Assembly: GCA_010015745.1 (NCBI GenBank)
Contig: ML978186.1
Location: 62,001-126,000, forward strand
Source of the DNA: Setomelanomma holmii
Taxonomy: Eukaryota > Ascomycota > Dothideomycetes > Pleosporales > Phaeosphaeriaceae
DNA: 64,000 nucleotides
Direction of reading: 5' to 3'
Under the pieces are notes generated by a model that saw only the letters and a program-made list of their open reading frames with translations, had not been told where the DNA came from and did not search any database. Made by a program: the position numbers and the translations under genes. Of this stretch, positions 36,121-46,251 are shown one piece after another. Each line of letters begins with the position of its first letter. Position 1 is the first letter of the stretch.

Positions 36121-38731
36121 TTATACAGAGTTGATCGCCAGTTGCTTGCCTGCCTCAGCCTCTGGCTCCTCCCACTTCGCGAGGTCGTATAACCGTTCGA
36201 GATCGTTGTCACTAAGCGCTGTCTTCTTGGGCGGCGTCTGCTTGCTGTCTTTCATCCAACACCGTACACATTGAAGCGCGGATAGTAACTGCGATCCCAT
36301 ATTACGCCGTCGAGGAACAAGTAGATCACCAACCTCGCTGAAGACGCGCTCACAGTCACAACTACTTGCCAGGATTGTCAGTATATCAATCGCAAGGCGC
36401 GCGAGGTTGGGATACTTAGGGCGTAGCTCAGTCTAGTAAGCTATTACGCTATTGCCAGGGCTTTCAAATACAGTCTTTGACCACTTTGGCTCAAACGTCC
36501 GCCAACGCAAATACTCGTCGCCGCCCTCGTCGTCGTCAGAGTTCGGATCCTCCATGATTGCCGCGATAGCGTCGTCAATAGCACTCAGATTGCGCTCTCT
36601 TAGGCGAGCTTTTAGGCTCCGCGGCACCTAGTAAGTACTCCAAAGCTGTTAAAAAGCTTCTCTCAATCAGGCGAGCCAGCTTGGCTTGTCTCTCTACGCG
36701 CGGTCGCAATAAAACTTGTAGTACGGGTGGAGGCAGACGGCGGCAAAGTAGACGGGCGACTCGTCAAGCCGGCTGTAATAGCTGTTGATCTTTGCCCAGG
36801 CGGCTCTCAAGTTGATCGCGAGGTGGTCCTCAGGAGCACCAGTTGCCTCGTAATTAACGAGTTCGTAAGGCCTATACTGCTGCTCCAACTTACCAAGTAA
36901 GTACTCAAAGACGGGCAACACCTCGTAGATCGCTCCAAAACGTCCGCTCTTACTACGACCTTCTAGCCGCTTTGTCGCTGCCTTCAAAGGCTGTAGAACC
37001 TCAACATAGTCCTTCACGACAGCCCAATTGTTGGCGGACAGCCCGCCGGATCTCATCTAACTTGGCGCGTCGGCTGCTCTGTTTCTGCGTATCCTCGGGC
37101 GGCTTTCGATAGGCTCGCGGTTGTCGGTATAGTACGCGATGTACTCGTTGAGAGCTGGTTGCAACTCAACAGCCCACTCAAACGCTGAGCAATATGAGTT
37201 CCACCGGGTGACGCAAGGCTTTACGGTCTCCCAGATCTTCTGACTATCAGCAGGCAGATCGCGGTTAGCCAAGGCCTGAAAGTTGCGGAAAACCTCGTGC
37301 TGTTGCGGCGTCTGGATGTAATTGATAACGTCTAGAAGCGTGCCTAATGGGCCTTGCTTACGCCAATCTGCAAGGAGCTCCTCCTCAGCCTATACGACCT
37401 TGTCAGCGTGGTTGCAAGAAAGAGATAGCGAGGTAACTTACCTGGAGGTTGGCCGAATCGTTGTCAAAAGCGTCCTTGTTCGAGCCAAATATCACCGCCT
37501 GGCTGACAAGATTGATCATGTGAGCGCTACAACGAAGGCGACGCTGGCTGGCAACAAAGCCGTATTTGCTCCTAAGCGTCTTTATTGCGGCGTCGTTGTT
37601 GTAAGCGTTGTTGAGCATAAAGTAACCTAGCTTTGACGCCGTTATCCCGAACTTTTGCAGCGTACTATCGATACAACTAGCTATCCTCTCACCCAAATGA
37701 GCGCCAGTAACCTGCGGCAAGTCGATCAGGAGGTCTTTGACAACGCCGTCAGCAGTTGCGTAGTGCACAACAACTCCAAAGAAGCCACGCTTGCCGCCTT
37801 TAGTTGTCCACCCGTTGAAGCTGATATGGATCTTGCTGATCGCTGACTGCAACTCAGCAACAACCTGCGGCAATAAGTAATCGTATAGCCGCATCACGTA
37901 CCGCTTGACGCTGTTGTAGCTCCTCCACAACGCCCTCTCAGCTTCTGGGTTTGCAAACTCTATAAGCCGCCGAAACGTCAGCTGTTTGAAAAGCCTCATT
38001 GGTATATTGCAATCAACAAGCCAGTGTACAGCCGCCATCCGAAACGCTTGTACGTCGAACTGGCCCACCTCGTTAGCAACAGTTTGACTGACCAAGATGC
38101 CTGAGCCCGCGATCATTGAAAGAGTCCGCTGCCCAGGTGGCAACCGCGTCACCATGACACCTGATGAGTCTATTTGATGCCGCTTGCGGAGGTGGCTTTG
38201 TACTGAGCTTGTCGCCGTCGACGTCTCGTAAACCGCGCCTTCGAGCTTCCTGTTGCGATGGCAGATATGGCAAACCCAGTAGATCCGATCGGGATCACGC
38301 TGTAGAGCGACGCAATAACCGTGTCGGTATACCCAGCTTTTGCGGTGCGTTTGGGTACGCGGCGGCTGTATAAAATGTTTCAAAAGCTTCCAGTCAACAC
38401 TGTCAAAGTTATCCGCAAACCGCGTGTTAAAGCCCTTAACCTCCTCATCTTTTAGAGTTGTAGACGCCACCGTAGCCGCCTCTGATGCCTCAACAGGCGC
38501 GACAACTTCATCTTCTAGCCGAGAGTTGCGCAATTGTGATTTGAAATTGTCAGCCTCGCTAGCGATCGCTAGGGCTTCTCGCAGGGAGCTGGGTTGAGTA
38601 TCCTCAATAGCAATTGGCTGGCTTTCAGTGCCTCAGGAGGTGAGTTTACGCTGTTTATTTAGGCGGCCGGCGGCGTAGATCTGCCTAGTAAAAGGACGCT
38701 TTACTGGCTTATTAGCTTTACGAGCAGGCAT
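36121..38731 (-). pseudogene. hAT transposase (BED finger, hAT dimerisation domain), stops throughout
   Basis: Exon A runs from ATG 38731 to 37442, then a 52-nt intron (GTAAGT...TATAG), then exon B 37389..36121. Recognised: BED-type zinc finger YWVCHICHRNRK ... SSVQSHLRKRHQID; RNase-H-like core with HISFNGWTTKGGKRGFFGVV; RCSAHMINLVSQAVIF; KPCVTRWNSYCSAFEWAVEL; and the C-terminal dimerisation motif YPNLARLAIDILTILASSCD-CERVFS. In-frame stops occur at 38633-38635 (TGA), 37057-37059 (TAG), 36694-36696 (TAG), three more between 36628 and 36693 (TGA, TAA, TAG), and 36433-36435 (TAG). Each is one C:G to T:A change from Arg, Gln or Trp, and the frame is otherwise continuous, as RIP would leave it. 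Confidence 0.88.
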
Positions 38732-38854
38732 CGCGACAATACAAAAGAGATTAGTTGCGCGCACTATTTAGTAGGCTTGTTTAAGCTGTTGTTAAGTTGC
38801 AAAGACGCATAAGTTAAGCCCAAAACAAGCTTTTAGATGATTACTAAGCCGAAA

Positions 38855-39080
38855 CTCAACACTAAGGAACTATCATCGTGAGATTGCTGCCTCACCAAAC
38901 CCAGCAGTCTCACGCTTACGTACGCCTACAATTGCAATCTAATTAATCAATCAATTAAGCACGACCTTACAGATTGATTTGATTGCAATTACAGCAACGA
39001 CGAGATTGACTTGATTGAATTGCAATTTCTACAACGACGACGCAACTTGATTGCAATTTGATTGATTGTTGCCAACACTG
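38855..39080. repeat. hAT right inverted end with subterminal repeats
   Basis: Mirror of the left end: the 38855-38940 block (contains CAGTCTCACGCTTACGTACG), a mosaic of AATTGCAATC/TTGATTGATT words, and terminal TTGATTGTTGCCAACACTG. Confidence 0.8.
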
Positions 39081-39088
39081 GTTCCATG
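39081..39088. repeat. Right target-site duplication of the hAT element
   Basis: GTTCCATG, identical to 35715-35722. Confidence 0.92.
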
Positions 39089-39163
39089 TAATCATCTACT
39101 ACCCAATCGACGACTCTCTGCGCAGAACACGGTCCCGGATGTACCCTGATGCTCTTTGAACGT

Positions 39164-40964
39164 CTATCGCAGTGGCTCTAGAGATCCCTGCCCAGATAAT
39201 TTGAAATGCGCGATAGGCTTGATGATGGGCCTATAGCCGCCAAAGTCCTTCTTATCGACCCAATTGCCATGGATCTGGGCTTTGACGTGGAGCGGCAGTT
39301 GCACAATTGCCACCGGCTTCTCGAACTCGCGGGTGTCGATTACTACTAGATCGCAGCATGACGCCGCTCCTTGTCTCTCGACCAAAGCAATGACCCAGCC
39401 ATCACCCTCCGCAGCATCTTCTGTCCTAGGCACAAAGATCGGTTCTTGTATACCAGAGTCGTCGCCTGCATAGAACCATCTCGTCTTGCCGTTCTTGTTG
39501 CTGTGCATAGCCAAGCTGTTCAGACCATGAAAGATGTTTTTGCTTCCGTCGGACTTGGCTAGTATGAAGACGTTCAGCCAAATGAAGTCGTATTTCGAAG
39601 TCCGGAATCGTTCGTCGACTCGAGGAAACTCGGAGGGAACATCGAGAATGACTTCCGGATCTCGCAAATGGGATCTGTCAGGCTGGGAAGGATCAATATG
39701 TCAGCGGACATAGTCAGCCTTCGTCTCGGGGTCCGGCACGCGAGGATTCTCGGTGTCAGGAGGGAAAAAAGGGAAGGCATTGTCGTGGACGCGAGAGCTC
39801 TCAACGTAGATGTCGCCATTCTCCTCTTCCCATGCGGCTGCTGTATGGATGGGCATGCATGTCTTCCAGAAGTACGATCGGTACTCTTTGGGCTTCCAGC
39901 TAGACGTAGCGGGCTTGGAAGCATTGCGAGGAATGACAATCATCGCCAGTCCGCGGTCGTCGGTCCATGCCCAGTGGTGACCGCCGCGCTTCATACGCTC
40001 AACACTGGCTTCAAATGGCCAAATGAAAAGAACAAGCCAATTACGTTTTATCTATCGTAGTTTAGCCTTTTGCGTCTGTCACGAAGCAACTTCGAAGACC
40101 TACCGCACAATCGTGGATAAATCTAGGTGTCTCGAAAGGCTGCTGCACCCAGAACTCATTTTCGATCTTGCCGCTTCGATTTACGCTGTAAGTGATGATA
40201 TCATTTGTTGCGAGACCTATCGCTTCGTAGCCGAATACGACAAGTTCGTCTTTGTAAGGATCGACTTTTGGATGTGCAGTGAACGTCTTAGCTTTGACCT
40301 GCCCGAAAGGGTCGTAGCCACGAGTTCCGAGAGTGTGAGGATCAACAGCATAGGGCAAGGCTACCTCTTTCAAAGCCAAGAGATAGCCGCCCCAGTGGAC
40401 AAGGTTAGTGTTGGCAGTCGAGTCAACGGCAGCGCTGCAACTATGTCAGTATTGATGGCCCGAAAACATAATGCTGAGACAGCGTACCGTACACAAGGAT
40501 GATGCGTGAATGGATTGCGATATAGTCCAAAGAGCTGTTTATTTGCTTTACGCTCAAGTTTGTAACGCTCCGTCTCAATATATCTTGTCTTCATGTCGAC
40601 TTTGCCATTGTGAAATTGGAATACGGAAATGTTGCCGTCACCATCGATCAGGACATTTCCCTCACAGGGAGGCATGAATGGGTCGCACATGACGCGATAA
40701 AATGACCCATTAATATCTTTGGGAATTTCACCAAAGACAACCTAGTCGTGGATGAGTGGAAGTATTTGAATGAGGCAAAGGGAAACGTACCAGATCTTCG
40801 ACCTCGCCTTCGAGACGACAAGGTATGACGCCGCCTGCCAGATCTGATGCGATAGGCCATTTCGACTATAAGCCATGCGTCCAGTCCCCGCCAGAAGTAC
40901 CAACTGCCTCGACTCGGCTGGGTGCAGGAGCGTTGGGAGGGAGGAGCTCAGTTTGAGTGGCCAT
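39164..40964 (-). pseudogene. Carotenoid cleavage oxygenase (RPE65/lignostilbene dioxygenase family), two in-frame stops
   Basis: The family cleaves carotenoid or stilbene double bonds using Fe(II) held by four His. Family blocks appear in order: WPIASDLAGGVIPCRLEGEV, VVFGEIPKDINGSFYRVMCD, GLYRNPFTHHPCVR, VKAKTFTAHPKVDP, TPRFIHDCA, SVERMKRGGHHWAW, KTCMPIHTAAAWEE, FPRVDERF and VKAQIHGNWV, so the four candidate iron-ligand His (in TAHPK, FIHDC, PIHTA, QIHGN) are all kept. Introns with normal ends fit between blocks (for example from 40790, and GTAGGT to ATAG before IKRNWLVLF). However codon 33 is TAG (40866-40868) and a TGA at 39701-39703 sits where DYVR is normally followed by Trp. Both are single C:G to T:A changes. 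A start downstream of the first stop would lack a good ATG, so I call it a recent pseudogene. Confidence 0.8.
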
Positions 40965-41661
40965 AGTTGGTATTTAGGAGTTGATGTGATAGAACCTAAA
41001 GAATCAAGCTTATCTTCAGTCATAAGACTGTGTTGTCTACTTATATATCATAAGGCTTATCCAAAGGCGCTCGGTTGGTCTTGCCTTTAGACGCACATAC
41101 TTGTGAGACACGTACAACTAACCCAACCACGACTCGTGTATTACATTTCCTCGGGTCTTGGGCAATATCTCGAGAGGGCTTTTCCCAGTAACAACACACA
41201 AGTATGGTAGGTTTGACTTCCCTTTCCAGGTAAGGTATCGTGTAATAGTGCGAAACCTGCTCGTGTGTAACACCAAATAGCTCGTCAGTGATCTGCGATC
41301 TAATTGCCGTAGTGCTTCACGTGTTGCTGACCGAGTGGAAAATTCCCACCTGGCTTGCGGGGTAAGCCATCTGAGTAATTTCGAACATACGATATCACCA
41401 AAATGGAAAGGTAAAGACAAGTACAGAAGACAATGACCGAGAACAAGGCCTACGATGCTTGGAAAACAACGACAGTTGACGTGGTCTCCGCAACCACTTC
41501 TGGTATTTGGCGAGTTGTGGGTATTCAACTCGGCCGGCGAAGAACACAATATCACGATGAAGTAAGATTTGTTCTAGAAAACTGCAATCGCTGCAGAATA
41601 TCGTCTGATATTTCACACGTCTCCGTTTCTGTTCAGCGGCAACTCAAGTTCCTGTCGCAGG
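40965..41661. other. Intergenic region with a possible gene relic
   Basis: Minus-strand frames at 41118..41616 (for example KYQTIFCSDCSFLEQILLHR and FRTITRYLTWKGKSNLPYL) overlap and are broken by stops; I could not identify a family. Possibly one more decayed gene of the island. Confidence 0.3.
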
Positions 41662-43065
41662 TCAGAGCCCGTAAAGTTCCTGCAAAGCTTTTTCTTTCTC
41701 TTCATCTCGCTCGTACATCAACCACCCGCTCAATGGCTGAATTGTATCCAAAATTTCGCTCTTCTCCTCTGCTAGCGCCTTAAGCTGCGCGCAGACTCCA
41801 GTAGTACTAGTAGCCTCAATTGCGAACGATCCCGCCAGCATCTTGGTATAATATTCCTTCCCATTGTCGTCGACCTTGACAGGCACTGCAGCGAAGCCAG
41901 GCGGAATGTCGCCTGTCTCCACAGGAAAGTACGACATTCCATCCATCACCAGATGATCCTCGGCTTTCATGCCGACCCACTCGAAGTTCTTGGGATCCTG
42001 TTGCTTGTACAAAGATTTGCCTTTGTCGTCCCAGAAGCAGAACGCCGTCAGCCACCCAGACATGTAGGATGGTCCACTCCCTCCGCTGTAGTGATGAGTA
42101 ATCTTCGCCCAAAACTCGCGTGTCGTCTCAGAGGGCTCTGGATCGAAAGTCGCGATGAAGCGGCGAAGAACAGGTCTGAGCAGGCCAGCGAAGGTCGTAG
42201 GTTCGTCACCCAACCCTTCAAGCTTGTCGAGTCTCTGGAGGATGTCTTCCCAATCATCTCGCTCGCCCAAGAGTGTGACAGAAGGGATGCCGCAAGTAAG
42301 ACAACACGTGAAGTCGAAGTAGCTCTGCATGGTGCTCATCATGATGATAGCCGCTGTGGTACGATCAATAACCGTCGTTGTGCTGAACGTGGGCATGATC
42401 TCAATAATGGACCGATTGTCAGACTCGAAGCTACACAGAGATCATACAGACAAGCACTTACCCAGTCGCGAAAATCGGGGTCCTTGACATTCTCCTGTAA
42501 AAGATGTGTCATGCGACGCGCGAACACACTGAAGTCATAAGAGCCGATGGTTCCGACATCTACTATCAGTAGCTCTTTCTTTCCCTGGTGTGAGACAAAA
42601 TGGTCGCGAAGCTCTTCAGCGTGCGCATTGATGTAGAAATTGATCTGTAAGAGCATGGCGAACCAAACGTCATCCGGTCGGATAATGAGCTGATGATGAT
42701 TGCTATAGGCACTGAAAGCTGCTCGTACGAATCCGTTGTCGACTGGAGTGATGTGCGAGTTTTCGTATTGATCGCGAGAGATTGAGCTCTGGATGATCCA
42801 TTTTGAAGATTGGTGATCATTGTAACTTGCCCAAGCGCTATGCAATAATGGATTACCCAATTAGTGCCTGCCTTTCTCTTGTTTTGTACACCATAGTGAC
42901 AGCTTACAGTAAGTCCTCGTTGCTAGAAACCTTCTTGCTGTTCCAAGCATTGGCAGGATGCTCCGCAACTTTGAGTGTGGCTGGCATTGCGACACTGCCC
43001 GAGGTCAAAATGAATACTGCGAGTGGAAGGATGTGCAACGCGAGAATCGTGACTTTTGTCAGCAT
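41662..43065 (-). CDS. Secreted DUF4419 protein
   Basis: Three exons (43065..42908, 42837..42462, 42399..41662) join in frame to 423 residues. The start exon encodes a strong signal peptide (MLTKVTILALHILPLAVFIL followed by a polar stretch). The DUF4419 domain is recognised from LIIRPDDVWFAMLLQINFYI-N, the DFSVFARRMTHLLQ helix, GIPSVTLLGERDDWEDILQR and the LLRPVLRRFIATFD ... WLTAFCFWDDKG blocks. No stop or frameshift is seen, in contrast to its neighbours. Intron 2 ends TTGAG, a rare acceptor. The molecular function of DUF4419 is not known to me; the protein is presumably extracellular or lumenal. Confidence 0.85.
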
Positions 43066-43555
43066 TGACAGTTGTGCTTCGTGCCTTCCAGATTTGATGC
43101 CAACTTCTGGATATATCTAATTGCCACATTTTGCGTTGCTGCCTAGATGTTCAAGGATGTAAGCTGTCATGATGAGGCTCCAAAGCTCATTTGTGGCACG
43201 GTTGGCAGTCGCATGCGGGGTAAATTGACATATGATAGGCCTCGTCCACCTCGAGGTAGCGTTGATATACATTGATCCTCACGTGCCTCAGCATTTCGAC
43301 GATTCAGAAAGTTCTCATCTAGGAAGTCTTTCACAAGAGATTCCTCTGACGTCCTGATCCTGCACGGGAGACTGCGAAGACAGATCGACGTTTCAACTGC
43401 AGTCTATTGTTACGAACCAGCGGAGCTCTTGACTCCGCTGTTGAATGGCATACGCACCAGCTTTAGCAATGCCAGGAAGAGGCAGAAAACAAATCTGAAA
43501 AGAGGCAGTTCCCTCGACACTCGAATGATATAGGCGAAGAGTGCCAGGAGGACAT
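43066..43555. other. Short intergenic region
   Basis: About 490 bp between the DUF4419 start and the decayed F-box-like gene. Nothing recognised; the proximal part should be the DUF4419 promoter. Confidence 0.4.
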
Positions 43556-44702
43556 TTAGCGGCTGCCCTCGCCAACCAGACGAACGCAAGCGTTCCTGCT
43601 GCCGTGTACTGCTCGATATCCCAAGCATTGCGCCTTGTACCATCTCCTGGAAAGTCTGTACTTGAATCCCTCTATTGTCATGGATCGCATATCGACCCTG
43701 CTTTCGAAGACCAGCCTGTTCTGACCTTTTGACCACGTGAGTCGACAATCAGCAACCTTGTGGTGGCTCTTCATTTTCTTCCATTCTCGAACAATTTTCA
43801 AGGCAATCTCGAACGGTGGATGGCACGGAAGACCTAGTCTCCTCCTTTGATCAAGAATCATGTTGAATACCTTGTAGTATGCAGTTGGATTGAGGATCAA
43901 TTCTGTCGTCTTTGGGTCTTTGACATGAAGATAGATATCCACCTTGATGGGTTCCTTGAGATGAGCCAGCGCTACAAATACATCGACAGGCCAGATGGGG
44001 GAGTTGTATTTCGAAAAGTTCAACTCTATATCGCATTGGAACTCGGTCAATCAAGGGCACAGTGTGCCAATGTTGCGAATCTCTTCCGGTATTGGGGTGT
44101 CCATAAGAAGCTCTGGAAGATGTGGCATCTTGAAGCAAGTGTACAACTCCAATCTGGTCAATCTTGGCGCCACCTTGAGCAGGCGCCAAGGGATCAGACG
44201 GCGGTGTTGTAGCCCGGTAAACGTTTTGGAGCGTGATCCCAAATGTTCGATGTGTTTGAGCTCATGACCCCAGGGCAAAGGTGATGTTGCATGCCCGTGA
44301 ATTCTTCTTAGAGTATCGAGATCGGCCATACGATTAGCGACAAGTCCGAGGATCTCCATGTTCGGCGTACAGTCGACAAAAGCACGAAGGTATTCGAGGT
44401 GAGTTTTCACGTGTGAGATGTAGCTCGATGCCTGCGTAGAGCCGAATCTTCGCAGACGTGTAGAACGCTCGATAGACGAGTGTGAGGTGGACAAGATTCC
44501 TGACTAAGTCGAATTCCTCCAAGATGAGCCTCCATACATTCTCGTGAAGTCTATGTATGCATGGACTACTCGCGGGTGAGTCGTTAGTATTGCGGGGCTT
44601 GAATCCTGCCATCGCGTGTTCTGTAAGATTTCGAAACCTGGTAGTCCGCGAACAGGATTCGTGGTGAAACTGCAAACAGTAATTGAGCGTGGATGGTACC
44701 AA
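43556..44702 (-). pseudogene. F-box-like protein gene, frameshifted and with a nonsense codon
   Basis: The upstream frame (44702..44334) contains an F-box-like helix run (LHENVWRLILEEFDLVRNLV-HLTLVYRAFY). Continuity then passes to a different frame near 44420 (KTHLEYLRAFVDCTPNMEIL, LLKVAPRLTRLELYTCF, leucine-rich-repeat-like), and at 44051-44053 an in-frame TGA is followed directly by a further 165 codons in the same frame (LTEFQCDIELNF ...), so TGA probably replaces Trp. No introns fit. F-box proteins recruit substrates to SCF ubiquitin ligases; many orphan F-box/LRR genes in filamentous fungi decay like this. Identification of the F-box is moderate. Confidence 0.55.
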
Positions 44703-45520
44703 TGTTGTTTATATGGCAGCCAGCCCTATGGACAGGCACGTGCATGAAGTGAAGAGACTGTCGAACCGCTCTGGAGAGATCTCGGAACGCAAACGCGACT
44801 GAAATAGTAAAATCATATCGACAAACAGCGAGCGCCGAGCTTTCACATCAGATCAACGCGCGTGCGTTTGCTGCGTTCCAGTAATACCAGTGGATAGTGA
44901 GCTACCGTGCCTTCGCATCAAGGGAAGCTTCAGAAATGCAAGACTGACAGTGTAGGAGGTTTTGGAGTGCTGGGATATGCTATGGCGAAAAAAATTGAAG
45001 TGCGACAATCTTTCGAGACCCCTTCGGTGGGCTTTGGGTGTATAGTGGCGCTACCATGGCCAGCAGAACTGGCTATACTGAGGGGCGGACAAGGGAAGAC
45101 AACGTGTGAGCTTGACGGGCTTTATTGGTCAGCAGGCGATATCAAAATGCTTGTGAGGCCCTACGCAGCTCGATTCTACGTTGGTGTTAGGAAGTGCATC
45201 GACTGACAGTGTCGGCGAAGACAAGGCATAAACCCGGAATCCCTCCCTACAACTCTGGCGCCAATCACACGACACGGCGTTGTCAGCACCCGCGCGCGGC
45301 ACCTGGACCTCGGCAACTTCTCCATCCCATCTTCAACATCGCGACCGAGCGAGTCGGTGTAGAAATACCCCAGCAAACCCCAGACTTTATACCAGGACAC
45401 TCTTTCCTAACCTCCTTCGCCCAGCTAGACTTTAAAGCGCAATTACTTCCGGTTGCGATAGAGACTTCACCAGCCTCACCACCCTCCCGCGCGCCCGCAC
45501 CTCCGCCCTTCACCGTCACA
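44703..45520. promoter_or_regulatory. Upstream region of the cytochrome b5-like gene
   Basis: About 820 bp. The last 250 bp are C-rich and lead into CTTCACCGTCACA-ATG, the kind of leader found before strongly expressed fungal genes. A 99-codon frame at 44907..45206 has no recognisable domain. Confidence 0.4.
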
Positions 45521-45858
45521 ATGTCCGAATCCCTCACCACAAAGCAAGTCGCCGAGCACGCCTCCGTCGAACAAGGCCTGTACATCATAATCGACAACAG
45601 CGTATACAAGATGGACACATTTGTAGACGAGCACCCAGGCGGCGCAAAAATCTTGAAGAGAGTGGGCGGCAAGGATGCTAGCAAGCAGTTTTGGAAGGCA
45701 CGTCCTGGCTATCAACAATGATTGTGTTAGGCAATTGGAGGAGCGTTCGAGTGAGGATGAGGGCTAATGTTGCTGCGTAGTACCACAACGAGAGTGTTTT
45801 GAAGAAGTATGCGCCGAAGTTGAAGATTGGGGAGGTCAAGGAGGAGGCGAAGTTGTAA
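45521..45858 (+). CDS. Cytochrome b5-like heme-binding protein, short soluble form
   Basis: A small electron carrier. Exons 45521..45697 and 45781..45858 encode 84 residues, essentially one cytochrome b5 domain without membrane anchor. Heme ligands are His38 in FVDEHPGG and His61 in FWKYHNES; the Y-I-I-I-D-N-x-V-Y-K strand precedes them. The codons of FWK and YHN are joined exactly only if the intron starts GCACGT after AAG and ends GCGTAG, so this is a GC-AG intron; no GT donor in frame keeps the His-containing junction. The leader immediately before the ATG is CACCGTCACA, a good context. Confidence 0.9.
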
Positions 45859-46251
45859 ATACGCGGAGGGCAGTAGACTTATTGATACGGATAGACATGC
45901 GTGCTTCTCTGGCTGCGATGTAGTGTCGCGGTAACGTAAACGTGGCTTGCGATATCACAGTGGCAAAGTTGCGTCTGTTGTTTGCCTGGACTTGAAAGAC
46001 ACAGCTGCGGCGCCTATTCGCCAGCATGGCATCTGCGAGCCACTGCATTAATTGGAACGAGCGGAAGTCTAAATGTGAATACGATGATCATTCAAGTGCG
46101 ACTGCTTGGAAATCACATAGACTATGCGATCTTCTGGTATAATGCATCTGCTCAAAACAACAGCCTCAATAGCCGTGGGTATCGTAAAAACGCCATTCGC
46201 AATGCCGCGCAAGTGTGCAAATCGCCTCTCCCTTCGCTCTTCTATGCAAGC
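45859..46251. other. Convergent intergenic region
   Basis: 393 bp between the cytochrome b5-like gene (plus) and the next minus-strand gene. Nothing recognised. Confidence 0.4.

Larger units (their letters stand above)
35723..39080. mobile_element. hAT-superfamily DNA transposon, complete but mutated (3,358 bp)
   Basis: Ends are CAGAGTTGGCAACAATCAA (left) and the inverted CAGTGTTGGCAACAATCAA (right), flanked by the 8-bp duplication GTTCCATG. Beyond these tips the ends carry many GATTGATTTGATTGCAAT-type subterminal repeats and a second, near-perfect inverted segment of about 85 bp (35852..35934 against 38855..38940), so the inverted ends reach about 215-225 bp. Inside is one minus-strand transposase gene with BED finger and hAT dimerisation region, carrying seven in-frame stops. 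The element is therefore structurally complete but non-autonomous now. Confidence 0.93.
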
